From: Panorpa germanica
Taxonomy: Eukaryota; Arthropoda; Insecta; Mecoptera; Panorpidae
Reading direction: 5' to 3'
Length of the DNA: 64,000 nucleotides
NCBI GenBank assembly: GCA_963678705.1
Contig: OY783206.1
Location: 16,317,807-16,381,806 of the forward strand
In this document: piece by piece, positions 48,559 through 61,090 of the stretch
Position numbering within the stretch: the stretch's first letter is position 1
How the letters are laid out: the number at the start of each line of letters is the position of its first letter
The notes under the pieces: model-generated
The model's input: the letters and a program-made list of their open reading frames with translations, nothing else
Database searches by the model: none
Told to the model about the DNA's origin: nothing
Program-made: the position numbers and the translations under genes

Positions 48559-48921
48559 CAGAGCTGCGGAGTTCGGAGTGGAAAAAATGTATCGACTGTG
48601 AGTTGCACTACGTACAGCTTAGAAATTAATTAAAATAATGCAAATAAAATAATATTGAATGAAAGTGTAGAGTGTAAGGACAGACACGACATTAAATGTT
48701 TCTTTAATCTTTTGCAAAGTTTCGTCCCTTTAATCATCCTGGTTCTTTAAACGAATATTTTAATTGCTTATATCTTCAATAATATTGCGACTATTTAAAA
48801 CAAATAACATTTGAGATACTGATAGTTAACTTTATCAGTACATGTAATATACACTTCTAGAATTTAAGATATTGTTTACACCCGATATTGAACTGTGTTA
48901 TCCTATGAGGAAAATGGCAAT
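48559..48921 (+). repeat. hAT-type MITE, left part, interrupted by family 1 MITE
   Basis: Starts CAGAGCTGCGGAG and matches the intact copy at 55962-56413 over its first 300 bases (shared phrases TTTTGCAAAGTTT, ATATTGCGACTATTTAAAAC, TTTATCAGTACATGTAATAT). The match ends where the family 1 MITE begins at 48922, so that element inserted into this one. Confidence 0.68.
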
Positions 48922-49539
48922 GGGCTTGTGTCCTATGTCTTAATTTCTATAAAAGTGTACTATATATTGATAAAGTGGGTTACTAGAACCTCTAATGTTC
49001 AATTATTTTTTAATAACTCCTTATATGATAAGAGATATTAACAATTAAAAAAGTCATTTTGTCACTTTAATTATTAAAGGGATTCAACGTAGTACACATT
49101 CCAAATGCATGTGACATCATAACCGCTACCAACCTTACAGCTCATAAATCTTTGCTATATGTATTTATATTTCAAAATATCAAATATTATTTACAGATAT
49201 TTCAAGGAACAATTTCAATATGATGTCTGCCTTCGCAGGGTTAAATAATATAAAAACTTATTATTCTTCGACTTGACTTGATTATTTGACTACCAACAGC
49301 TACGAAACATTACAACAGCACTGATCTACTCAACAAATAACTGACGTTAAAATGCATTTCACGTCATACAAATATGGCAGACCATTTCTAGCGCTAAAAC
49401 TACAATTCAAACTTTCAATTGCTATATCTCCGTCAACATTTAGATATTAATTAAAATAGTCACGCCAATACACATTTATTAACATCAATTTCAAACAACA
49501 ATTGAAAAATCGACCACTAAAAAATGAAGACACAAGCCC
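48922..49539 (+). mobile_element. MITE family 1, second full-length copy
   Basis: Terminal inverted repeats GGGCTTGTGTC / GACACAAGCCC, 618 bp, aligned along its length with 42708-43331. No coding frame. Confidence 0.83.
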
Positions 49540-50191
49540 ATTGTTTGAGGCTCTCTTTAATGGAGGAACTCTGATAGAAACAATAGCATAAAATAATTGT
49601 GTAATAAAAAACATGCATTGACTAACCTTGAAGATGATTCTCGTCTTGGCGATTTAAATCCAACAGCAGCTGCAGCTTTCACAAATCACAACATGTCCGA
49701 ATAATGATTTTTAATTTTAACAATAAGTGTTATTGCAGTAAATGTGTTCCTGATTTGGAAAATACTGAAACACAATTAGCATATATTTCTAATTGCACAG
49801 AAAAACTATTACTGAATATTGAGATAACCCCACAAAAAAATGAACAACAGAAATATGTTTTAGACAACCCGTATTTTTAACTATATTATCGCGAAGTACA
49901 CATTGTATTTAATTGTTACGTCGCATATGTTTGGTTTACTTAAAAATATATAGATATAAAAATAATGAAATATTTCACTAAATAATATCGATCTCGATAA
50001 GAAAATTATATCTAAATATACACGACGTCTTTATAAACGTATTTCACTAATTTCTAGAATAATTAATTACATATTTTTCACAGACGAAATAAAAATGTCT
50101 CCCGGTTGTTGATCTCAACACGTTTTAACAAGACAAATTAGATGTCACGTGACATTAATCACATGACCTTTTTTTTAAAGATAAATGCAAT

Positions 50192-50370
50192 TTAAAATTA
50201 CGAGAGTTTGTCAGCGACTCATGGTTAAAACAGGTTCTGCTTCTTTTTTCCATATTTTTTTGTAATGCATATTGAAACTAATAAGATACAATTCACCGTC
50301 GTATCACTATTTATGCGGTTCTTATAACCTCTTTCAGGCATAAGTCACCGCCGAATTCGCGCAATTTCGA
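50192..50370 (+). mobile_element. MITE family 2, copy 1
   Basis: Ends AAATTACGAGAGTTTGTCAGC and CACCGCCGAATTCGCGCAATTT, inverted with about 22 bp of match. Very similar to 59913-60093 in layout and sequence. 179 bp. Confidence 0.7.
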
Positions 50371-52116
50371 CTATACATAGAAATATTTTACAAGTACATA
50401 TACTGTTCAATTATAATATTATGACATTTTCTTTTTATTTGTGGTAACTTTAATTAATTGTACATTTAATTTAGCAACAGCTAAATTCTAAACACTTAGC
50501 AAATATATCATATAAAATAATAAATGAAAATATGTATGGTAGATATACACATTTTTAAAATTATGGAAAATTACAACGTATATCAATTTGATTTTGTTTT
50601 TTTTTTAAATATACAATTATTTTTACCTTATTTTGATTATTTATAACCATTTTACATAAACTATTACAAAGTATACAGACATATACTTGACAATTTATCC
50701 ATACAAACAAACACTAGAGGTTTGTCTTTATGAAAAAGGTTTTTTTCTCTAACATCACTTAAAATCTATTAATAAATAATATTTTATATTAATACAAATT
50801 TTAATTTTTTTAAATTTAATAATACATTTTTAATGATAAGTAATAACCTGAGGTGGGTGACGAGGAGGATAACCTTCTTAAATTAATCCAAAGAAACTAA
50901 TTGAAGAAATGTGTCTTAAAAACAATATCCTGAAATTTATATTAAAAGCTAATCGACATAATATAATTTAAGAAACAATAACTTAAATATATATATTTCT
51001 TGTTCAAACTGTTCCCATTATTAAATGAAATAATACGAATATATGTTTAGTATTTTAAGCTGTTTTTTAGATTATTAGAAATACTTAGGATTATATTTAA
51101 ACGACACTATGTCGAAGATGAGCATCGCCTAAGCAGAGTGAAGTCGGGAAAATTTGCCGTACGGAAAACTTCTTTTGGTTTAATTATGTAAAAAAGTCAA
51201 ATCTGGATTTAAATTTGAATTTTAGGGATAAAAAGCGCGCGCATTCGGTAGCCAGCTTAAAAATAAGAATGTAATCAGTTTATTTTCTTTATCTTCAAAC
51301 TATAAGATCCACAACATTTTTCTTAAGAACTTTTATGTAGATAATATGATCTACAATTTTTATTAATAACTTTTTGTTGTAATCTTTACAATAAAAAAGT
51401 TACAGCCAGAAATAAATCTGTGTAACCAACAGAATGTACCACAGTATCATCACCGCTTAATTTAAGATTTATTTTTGCTTATATCTTTTTTATTATAAAA
51501 TATAGAATAAAAAGTAAAAATAAAACTTATACATAATAGCAGAATTTCGCAGAAATATACCCTTAAATATTTTTAATAATAACATACACATCTAAAACAT
51601 TCCAATAACTATTACATAATTATTTTTAAAAATCAAATACATATACAATATTTTATAACAAAATTATATATGCACTTGTTTTTAAAATCATGACTATTCT
51701 ATTTATATGTACATTTAAAATTATAGTTTGTATATTTAATATTTATATATAAACACTGGCTCTAAGTAGGTTTTTTGTATCATAAGTATTTTCATCAAGT
51801 TTCTACCAAGCGTAGTTTTTTTAATGCATAGGTTTTTTTTTAATATCAATTTTTATTTAAAAAAGAAGGGAATGTTTCAAAGAATAAATAATTTTAAACT
51901 TAATACATAGTGTGTGAAAAATGATCATAAGATTGTTTTTCTTATGTGTAGAGTCTCTAAGATATGTTTCTTAATGTTTTATGATTAGAGTGACATAGAA
52001 CTACCTTTTTAAAATGAGAATAGTGATTACTAAATGGAAGGAATTATTTTAAATATATTAAATGTAGTTTTAGTATGAAATAGTGAATTTATGTGCCCAT
52101 GTAAATAGGAGAACAA

Positions 52117-52210
52117 TTCGAAAAGTAATCGCTATTGTTGTTTCAGCCTAATCTGTGACTCATTAAGCTTCCACCTGTGCTAATGAGAGCATTGTGCGTT
52201 ACTTTTCGAA
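52117..52210 (+). repeat. Nested palindrome, 94 bp
   Basis: Outer arms TTCGAAAAGTAATCGC / GCGTTACTTTTCGAA, inner arms CTCATTA / TAATGAG. It could fold into a two-stem hairpin. Mini-transposon or transcribed hairpin are both open. Confidence 0.65.
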
Positions 52211-53012
52211 CAGCCATCGCTTAATAACACACAACCGCATGATCATTTCCCCAAAATAATAGTTTAAGGACATAAAACTATTACAGACAATTAATAAACC
52301 GTTTTTTTAATTCTATATCAAATGTAGAAACGACACTTATTCCTTATCCTATTGATTACATGCGACCATTATCTTACGTTGTTTTCTTTATACATATTTT
52401 CTATATAATAATGGATACTCAATTTTTGTTCGCAATTGTTTAAACCATTTTTGAAAGCTAGTTTTTGTTTCATATTTTTTTCAACTTAGGCAGTGTTTTT
52501 TAGCCTGAATTTCGGTTCACAAATATTTTCAATCCATGACCATTTTCTTAAAAGTATTCTATTTGACTTATAATTACAAATTAAAATTTATCATTTTTAA
52601 TTTATTATTAAAATATAATAATTTATTTATCATTTAGATCTATTATTTTATTTTTATTTATAAAAAAATCTAGATTGTAAAAAATGAATAAATTATTATA
52701 GAAAAATAGAAAAAAAATGTTAAAAGTTATTAACTAAATTGTACAACAGACTGTGCTTCAACTAGAAAATATATAGTGGTACGAACAATGGAAGGGAAAG
52801 AAAAAAGTAAACATTTTTATGTTTATTTTACATTAAATAAGCTATGACTTTAAACAATAATTATATTTTTAAAATTGTGGCGTATCTAAACTACAGTCGC
52901 AGATAAGGAAACATAATTCTCAACACGGTGTAGTTAGATACTTCTGGAAAAGTATGGTTGCTTGGAAAGCGACTTTTCCGAAGTATACATTGCAATAATC
53001 TTGTTTCTGACA

Positions 53013-53155
53013 TTGCCAGTAACAGCAGCTGATGTTGAAAGGTCATTCACTAAATAGAAAATAATTAAAGCTTATAAAAGAAAGACGATCAGTCAACGTA
53101 CATTACATGAACTTGCCTTAATAGCCATTGAATATAAAGCAGCTGCGTTTTTGCG
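53013..53155 (+). pseudogene. Decayed hAT transposase C-terminal (hATC) fragment
   Basis: Reads LPVTAADVERSFTK, a stop, then KIIKAYKRKTISQRTLHELA then LIAIEY. This is the dimerisation region of hAT transposases (typically VERSFSKLKIIK...R...L..LALI.IE). The stop replaces the Leu of SKLK. No open frame upstream. An inactive relic. Confidence 0.75.
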
Positions 53156-55556
53156 AAAATTAATATTGTTCTGTATTTTCTAAATTATAATTAACTATAA
53201 CATAGAGGGCTTCGAGTATGTTTGTATAGGGCCCCGATATTTGAGTTACGCCACTAATTTGAAATAATAATGTCGCCTACTCAGTATGCAACTCTTATTA
53301 CAAATCGTAAATATTTTAAATGCACTTACTGCACCAGCTAGGTTTGTCCATAATTGCATTTAAAATATTAATAATTATGTTTAAAGCCAATCTGCAGTGC
53401 TTTATTTTGTTTACAATTCAGTGCAATAGGAACAGTTAGTTATATGTGCATCATTTTTTTATTTAAAAAAAAAATGCATCTTTTATTATATACTCATATA
53501 CCTTTTTGTGCATTCTCTTTAACTATATATATATATTTATTTATTTAATTAATACTTAAATAATTAATTAAAAATTCAGTCAAAATTAACATTTATAAAA
53601 AAAATTACGGTTTTTAATTATTATTTTTTTCTGATTTTTTATGTTTTTTCTTTTTTGTTTACATTTTACATACACTGGCAAATTTATGCATTTTTATTTT
53701 ATTTATATATTGTTTTTTTTTAAAGCTTATTTAAGAAGTATTTAAGTATGCTTCAAGTTGACTAGATATCGAGTTATTGATAGTGTTCTTTAACAAGAGG
53801 AGACAATACTTCATTCTAAAATTACGTCATTTTCTTTAAAATATTTACATTATTGTTCTGTGATACGGAATTTCTAATATAACAATAATAATATTGTATT
53901 TCTTTTGTATTCTTGAGCAAATATTAGTCAACAATCCGGCCGACGGGTTAATATTGATTTTACATGAAACTGTTTTTAATAAATATAATTCGTGACCTTA
54001 ATATGGGTGCTAAAAAGACTAATGCAGCCAATGTCATATTTTCTCTTCGAAATATTACATTTTTTTAAATATGAAATACATAATCAGATGCAAATACATA
54101 TGTGTACACATATGTGTAAGCCAAAGTGGAAAAAGATATTCTACTTTTTTTAAACTGAAATTAAAACAATTAGATGAATTTATTCATTCAATTGCATTTA
54201 TCAAAAAGCTGCCGAGTCTATAAATACTCACTCGTCCAATAAATAAAAAGAAATTTAGTATTGTCCCCAAATGTTTTTAACTTATTTATAAAATTATAAT
54301 AATTTTAAGTTTATTTTTTTAAAAATGTAATGTCGTTTTCAGATCACTGCAGAAGATATCGCAAATTTGTTTTTCAATTTGACAACAATCAATCTTTATA
54401 TATCTAATTATTTAATTAATATTTAATATATCTTATATTATAACATATAATTTATACGAATATTAATATTTCATTTTTATTAAATTTAATTCTAATATTG
54501 TAAATTGATATTTTTTTCAAATAATGTCTCAGACATTAATATATTTGAGTATTAATATAATAAGAAATTGATTGTTGTTTTGTTTATATATGTTTATAAC
54601 AATTAAGCATTGCTGTTTAATTTTAGCTTTTAGAAATATTATACAATGACATTATTAGTGATTAATTGCATAGTCTGCGAAATCCGTTGATAAAAAAGCC
54701 TAACCGTGCACATTGTGCTGCCATTTTATTCATCATTAAAAACGATAAACCTGGATTCATTTTTAAATTTTCAAAGTGCGGGGTCCCCTATTCAGCTGCA
54801 ATCTTGAAAACCAGAACTCACACACAAATTCTTTTAAGAACTATTTTGCAGATAATAATATCATCTAGAATTCTTATTAATAACTTTTTGTTGTAATTTT
54901 TACAATAAAAAATACAAGCAAAAATAGTCTATTCTGTAATCAGTCCGTTCATTCACCATTTAATTTAAGATTTCTTTTTGCGTATAACTTTCTTATTATA
55001 AAAGTTACAATACAAAGTTATGAATAAAAGTTGCAGATAATGTTATTATTTTATAAATCTTGTAGAAGGTGGACTACACACATTCATTTGGGCGCCTCAC
55101 CGTGTAAATGTAAATGTGAATCCAGGTGTGACTCCTTTACATGAGAGAAGGAAATAGTTGCCTACTCAAAATGCACGGTTCGACGACGGTTTTCCCGACT
55201 AGCGACCATATTATAAAATTTATATATTTAATGATTATATTTATAAAAATTTCTCAATCACAACCAAATTTAATCAGACCAACGTTTCTCAATCTATGAG
55301 CCGCATTTATTAGTCTAATTGACAAATATACAATACAAAACTACTGTTACGAAATCTGTCATGAAATTGTTTTCTAAATTTTGAGTATGAGTTGAAATAA
55401 AGAGTTTGTTAGGTTTATCTACCTACAACTTATTCTATGTGATAATTTTCAACATTTTCCTGATGATAAAAGAAAACTAAATGACATATTCCATACAAAA
55501 TGTATAAAAAATTAGAGAAATATAAAGTTTTATATATATATAATAATTAAATATAA

Positions 55557-55562
55557 TTTATT
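55557..55562 (-). terminator. Polyadenylation signal of the TMEM132 gene
   Basis: AATAAA on the minus strand, 41 bases beyond the second stop (55604) and about 300 beyond the first stop (55862). Confidence 0.45.
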
Positions 55563-55603
55563 TAAATATAATATTCATCCACTTACTTGGTTTATCCTAT
55601 TTT

Positions 55604-55861
55604 CTAGGCGTAAGATTCACTTAAACGATCGAAAAAGTATTCAAAGTTTTCGTTATTGTTGTTAGAAGTGTGGTTATGTATCGGTGACGTAGAAGATACT
55701 TGTTTAAATGATTGTAGGGATTCCTCACTTTGTAAATGATGCTCACTGTCATTGTAATTTCCATTTAACATATTTTCCAAACTAGCTGAACTAGCTGTGT
55801 TACGATATTGTGATTCGAATGTATCTAATATTTCGCGTATCTTTGCAATGATCTCGTTTAC
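55604..55861 (-). CDS. In-frame C-terminal extension after the dtn stop codon
   Basis: Directly after the TGA at 55864-55862 the same frame stays open for 85 codons and ends at TAG (55606-55604). The peptide begins VNEIIAKIREILDTFESQY, continues Ser/Asn-rich, and ends ENFEYFFDRLSESYA. That ending mirrors the main C-terminus, HYFDNLKESNA. The stretch is a candidate for stop-codon readthrough. Alternatively, AG sites at ACGAG (just after the TGA) or GCAAAG would join it in phase 0 to the previous exon and skip the TGA. The TGA is followed by GTA, not the strongest known readthrough context. See findings. Confidence 0.5.
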   Translation of the reverse strand, partial: VNEIIAKIREILDTFESQYRNTASSASLENMLNGNYNDSEHHLQSEESLQSFKQVSSTSPIHNHTSNNNNENFEYFFDRLSESYA

Positions 55862-58800
55862 TCAGGCATTCGATTCCTATAATAATTCACAAACTGTCAT
55901 TTGTCAGATAAAGGTTTGTAACTTGGAAAAAGTTTTATTACTCGGATTAAACCGTGTAACTAGGGCTGCGGAGTTGAAGGCGGAATAAATGTACCGAATG
56001 GAGAAATCAAATTTCTATTTACTTTACTAAAATATTTAAATGAAATAAAAAAAAAATATAATTAACTATATTCGTATATGACATTAAACGTTTCGTTAAT
56101 ATTTTGCAAAGTTTGTTCCTTTAATTATCCTGGTTCTTTAAATGATTGTTTTAATTGTTTTTTCTTCAATAATATTGCGACTATTTAAAACAAATCATAT
56201 TTGAGATCCTGATAGTTAATTTTATCAGTACATGTAATATACATTCCTAGAAATTAGATTATTGCTCACAACGCAAATTGAAATGTTATCTATGAGTTTA
56301 ATGGGTAATTATATAGGGCCCCATTTGTTTCATTTCTTTATAAATATTTTTCTTTTTTTAATGCACACACGAGAATATCTTAGAATTGAATATTTTACGG
56401 CCTCCGCAGCCCTGGTTGTAGTTAAGTTAAACATTTACCTTTAGATTATCAAAGTAATGCATGATTTGTTCGTAGTCCATGTCAAGATCATCGAGACCTA
56501 AACTTTCCCCAGGTCCTAGATCACTTTGTGGTGTTTGCGAGAACATGGGGTTCCCAACAATTGTGGCTTGTTTTACCTCCACAGCAACGCTTGATCTGTT
56601 TGATGAATTTTGTGTATTGGAGTCGCTGTAATCGACGAACTCCAGAAGTGCTTCATCAGTGGTATGAGACTGATTGTCGACTTCGACTCGAGTTCGCTTT
56701 GGACGCATTTGTACCTCTGCTAGACCTGACGCCAACATAGACAAAAGAACATGATGAGAATCGTTTTTATGTTAGTTAATAGGAATGGTTACAAAACTCA
56801 CCTATACCTGAGTCCTGCATGATATCGCGAGGGTCGTCTCCATCGGTCACGGCCTGCTTCTGATTATTTAAATTCTTAACTTGATGTTGAACAATATCTT
56901 TGTCAAATTCGAAAGCATTCTTCTGTTGTAATTGTTTATTTAGCAACTGTTCATCAAACTCATATCCATTTCGTTGATTATCATTGGCTGATCCTAATTG
57001 CAAGTCATTTTTAATTACTTGATGATTGTTCGGTATTACTTGGTTTACATTTTGTGATTTTCTGTTATTGACACCACCGCTGCTGCTGCGATGGTGTTTA
57101 ACGTGGTGATGATGCCTACGAGGTAGAACTGTTTCAGGTAGCGCTTGCTGTAACAAACGTATCACAAATATAACACATATAATTTATTTATTATAAACAT
57201 AATACTTACTCGAATATTACTGCTCATAGGTCTGGTTGAAACTCCGATATTTCGATGTGGAGGAACTGGAGGACGATATTCTTCGCTGTTGTTGTATTTC
57301 TGGTTATCCAGTTCAGCCACAGGAATACCATGTGGAGGTAGAGCAGGTGGAATATCCTCATTACTGGAATTTAAAAACAAGTATAATTTTTGAATTGGTA
57401 CAGAAATACATATTTTAAGAAATATACGCTTACGGTTGCCAATTATTTGGTATGTTGCTTTGTCTTGACAAATTTCTTTCGGTTGCTCTAGGAGGCCTGT
57501 CCTTTTTGCAATACGTTGAACTGTCTATAACGCGGCTGCTTCGAGAAGGTAATTCAATATGAGTTGGATTATCAAAGCTGGTCGCCATGTTTGCATCTGT
57601 TAATGCATCTTCAGGTTCGCAATAGTTTAAACTCAACGGATTATTCGTAATCCTAATTTGTTCATTTCCATTAACCTGGTCTGCGGTTTTACTCGTGGGG
57701 CCCCCTCGTTCCAGTGTCGCCCTACCTAGCCAGACCCAATCATGAGCATTTGTAGTTGATTCTCTGGGTTTTCTGTTGTTCTCTTTAGGGGTATTATTTG
57801 CATTATTAAAACTCAATGGGGTTGATGATTTAACGACAAGAACTCCTGGGGGTACGATACCACCGTCGAAGTTTGTAAAATCGTTGACTGGTTTGAATTT
57901 TGATGCGTAGACAACACAGGAGACGACGAAAACGACAATGGCGAAGCAAAAGGCGGCTAGCAGAACATACATTCCAATTTCTAACGACGTCATATCGGGA
58001 TGCCCTCCATGGAGTCGCGTTACACCAGATCCTATACTTCCAAGGTGTTGATGGGTTCGGTGTTGACGTGCCTGGACGGTTGGCTCGTGGTTGTTCTCAT
58101 CTTTCAAAGGAATTTCTGAAATTATTAACATCAAAGCAAAATAAAACACAGTAGACATACCACAGAAGAACAGTTTGATATGTAAACCTATAACCCACCC
58201 ACCTATAAGAATATCCTCCAGGTTAGCTAACTCACGACCTCCTTTACGATCTCGTCCAATATTTCCTCCGTCGTTTTGCAAAGAATCAACTCGTTGAGGG
58301 AGTTCTCCAGCTGTAAAATCAACTTCTACGGCAGCTGAAGAAGTAGCTAGTGGAGCAGCTTGAGACTTTGGACGATCTTTCGATAACGTAGAGCCTCTAC
58401 GGGGACGACATTCTTCAGACAGTAAGAGAGTAACTCGAAGAAGATCCCCATTACCTACAAATAACAAAAATGACAGTCATTATCAGCACTACAAGAAATT
58501 CAGTGTTATTTTTGTGAACACACCTTCTCCGACAGCAATAACCCTAGGATGATGCGATGCCAACATTGGGGCGAAGGCTACAACTTCCGGATCTAAACTT
58601 TCAACCAATAAGAAGTAATCTTCCACTTGGATGTCTCTGAGAGGAGTTTTAGTGCCGTCGGAGAACTCCAGGTCGATATCTAGGAGACCTTCTTGATATT
58701 GTGCCGTCAATCGTCGTGTTACAGAAGTTTCAGCGATATACCCGTTCTCCACAGCACTATCTGGTGAAATATTTAGTTGTAGTCCAGAAACCACACGCAC

Positions 58801-59288
58801 CAGGAGTCGAGTTATGCTGACTTTGTCACTGCCTACACGTATTTCCTTAGCGCCGATTACTCGGCCTGTTATTGGTGATAAAACTTGAATTTCTGTTCTT
58901 CCCATTGCACGCCCCTGAAAAGTTAACAGTAAAAAATAATTATAATTTAAACTAACTACCTAATGTGAGTTGTATGTATCTTCTTCTTTTTCTTACCTGC
59001 AGCACTCGACCACGTAAGCTGGCGATTCTCGGGTCGGATACCCGAAGCAGTGGTAGAACTAGATCGGTAACTCTTAGCCCAGTTCTTCTGCTGACTAGAT
59101 AGCTGGTGCTTCCGGAATCTTGGTCGACTGCGAGAAAGCGGGCATAGACATCTACAGGACTTTGTTGAAACCGTGCACGGCAGGAAGTCCTGTCCGAACC
59201 GACGCCATTATTGACATCATCCGCTGTATGCAACGGCCAGCCGCGGTGCTCATAAGCTCGTTTCTTCCGGCGGGACATTTTTGATCCA
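55862..59288 (-). CDS. dtn: TMEM132 family protein, detonator homologue (3' half)
   Basis: Single-pass membrane protein of neurons; the insect member is detonator. Exons: 59288-58997, 58914-58524, 58454-58203, 58115-57434, 57363-57210, 57147-56802, 56725-56439, 55876-55862, all in phase, giving 805 visible residues. N-terminal signal peptide and early exons lie beyond 64000. The extracellular part has CRARFQQSPVDVYARF, LQVLSPITGR-type and SGLQL, FSDGTKTPL, LVESLDPEVVAFAP blocks of the TMEM132 middle domains. The transmembrane segment is MYVLLAAFCFAIVVFVVSCV. The cytoplasmic tail has HDWVWLGRATLE, a His-rich PRRHHHHVKHH patch and ends MHYFDNLKESNA then TGA, the family's conserved end. The last exon is only 15 bases. 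An in-frame extension follows (55861-55604). Confidence 0.9.
55962..56413 (+). mobile_element. hAT-type MITE in the last intron of dtn
   Basis: Ends AGGGCTGCGGAG / CTCCGCAGCCCT, 452 bp, no coding frame. It fills most of the intron between 56438 and 55877. Same family as 48559 and the fragment at 16893. An 8 bp target duplication is not clear. Confidence 0.72.
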
Positions 59289-59689
59289 CTAAAAGAATTA
59301 AACATGTAGCAATAATTGCATCATGAGCAAAGCGCATATATACAGCACATATAAAATAATGTATAAGCAGAATGCGTCATAGAGAGACATTATTAAAGTG
59401 AAATAGAAGCATCAGGTAAAGCCCCTGGATGTCATCTACAATTGTAACATATGACAGGTTCTTTAGACCTTGAAGGAAATATAATATATCAAAAATAAAC
59501 ACCACACGAAATAAAAAGAGAAAATGAAAATAAAGAATAGAAGAGAACGGTTTCAATTTATTAATGTCATTTCAGCGACTAACATAAAATGAAATATATA
59601 TTGTGTGGTACTAACTATTCGCCCCGCTGTAAGGTTACGTATTCGATTTACCTATAATTTTTAAGTACTTGGAAAAGTTCAGTTGTCTA
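59289..59689 (-). other. dtn intron, no feature seen
   Basis: Start of the upstream intron of dtn on the minus strand. The intron or intergenic DNA runs to the end of the window without another dtn exon that I can recognise. Confidence 0.45.
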
Positions 59690-59912
59690 CAGAGATGTGC
59701 ACAAATGCTTTTCAAAAGCATTTAAATACAAAATGCAAATACCTCGTTATTTTCCTATTTTAAATACAAAATAAATTTCATGTTAGTATTTAAATACAAA
59801 ATACGTATTTTAAAAATACGTTTGAGAAAATAGAATACTCTTTATGTTACTAATACAAATGTTATTTTTTTTAATAATTATGAGAATTTACATAAAATAT
59901 ACATGTTATAGT

Positions 59913-60093
59913 TCAAATTACGAGAGTTCGGCGGCGATTCATATTTAAAACAAATTGTGACCTATTTTTTCACCTATTTTTCTATAATGTATATAGAAAC
60001 GAATAAGATAAAATTCATTACCGTATTATAGATTTATACCGCTCTTATAACTTCTTCTAAGTATAAGTCGCCGCCGAACTATCGTGATTTGGA
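59913..60093 (+). mobile_element. MITE family 2, copy 2, nested in the hAT element
   Basis: Ends TCAAATTACGAGAGTTCGG then CGGCGA, and TCGCCGCCGAACT then ATCGTGATTTGGA, about 24 bp inverted. 181 bp, matching 50192-50370. Confidence 0.75.
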
Positions 60094-60139
60094 CTATATT
60101 TATGTCATGGATTTTAATACCACTATTTGTTCAAATAAT

Positions 60140-60445
60140 TTATCTTTCATTTTTCGTCGATGAAACTATTTTCTTTATGTATGGATAATTAATTAAAGAA
60201 TCTATGTTAGTATTATTGTCTTTTAAATAGTGCAATGTTTCTAGTTCCAAGGTTGTGTTAACTATGGCCACTGGCTGTCGAAGAGTCCAAGTCATCCACA
60301 AACATATAATAAGATTCGTTCTTTTCCTTTTCTTATTACTTGTATCACATACAGTTTTTATATCTTCTTGTTTTATTTTCCGTACTAGACTAACGTCAGA
60401 GACTAACAATTCTTTTGCGTATTCCTTGTTTGGCTTCGCACCCAT
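60140..60445 (-). pseudogene. hAT transposase C-terminal remnant
   Basis: The 101-residue frame contains ETLHYLKDNNTNIDSLINY then PYIKKI, which resembles the region just before the hAT dimerisation domain (a YP.IKK(I/L)F phrase). It stops right after this point and lacks the ERLFS core. Frame start at 60445 may be the native exon or a chance ATG. Confidence 0.55.
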
Positions 60446-61090
60446 TTAAGTTAAAAATTGATAATGGAAAACTTAAGTATAGGCAGGTAGTTTTAACATT
60501 AATTATTTTTATTTTGTAGAAGGATATAATATATATAACTAGTTGGGTAGTTTAGGGATTAAAGCGGATAAGTGTTAAGGTTAGTAGGGAAAATAATATA
60601 TATTTCCGTAAGAAATATAGTGGAGTGATTGTCTTGTAGTAAAACAAATAATGAACGAGAAAATATGACAAATAAATTTAGGTAAATGAAAATCAGATGT
60701 CTGGTGGTGGGGGTAACAGGAAGGATAATAAAATAATAGGCACATCTATCATTTTAAATTAGAATTCTAAGACAATTGTGCAGATACTTTTAGATCATAG
60801 ATGGTGCTAAATTTCGTTGGGCTTTAAGTTTATATTCAAAAAATAATATTTACTGATTAACACTATGAAGTAACAAAAATGAAAAAAGTATTTTGTATTT
60901 TCTAAATAGGACATGGGTTGGTAAAATTTTTCAAATAAAATATAAAACTCTATACTCTTAAAAGATATTTAAATACAAAATAGAAAATAGGTATTTACTA
61001 TTTTGTATTTGCATTTTGAGTATATGCATTTAAAAAACGCATATCTCTGGTTATCTATATATTAATATTTTTTTACGTGCTTCTTAGACC

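Larger units (their letters stand above)
49540..55556 (+). other. Gene-poor AT-rich stretch between fused and dtn
   Basis: No gene is supported. It contains a MITE (50192), a nested palindrome (52117), a decayed hAT transposase end (53013) and two copies of a repeat (about 51290-51500 and 54830-55030) sharing AATAACTTTTTGTTGTAAT and TTAATTTAAGATTT. The rest is simple AT-rich sequence. Confidence 0.45.
59690..61049 (-). mobile_element. Degenerate hAT DNA transposon
   Basis: Terminal repeats CAGAGATGTGC / GCATATCTCTG (one mismatch), followed inward by the TATTTAAATACAAAAT-type subterminal repeats that are typical of hAT elements. Flanking 8 bp duplications read GTTGTCTA (left) and GTTATCTA (right), one mismatch. 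Length 1360 bp. The transposase is reduced to a fragment, and a family 2 MITE is nested inside. Confidence 0.82.

Noticed and set aside
57900-58154. Plus-strand frame MMRRQHRRRRKRQWRSKRRL
   Set aside because: Antisense shadow of the dtn transmembrane exon.
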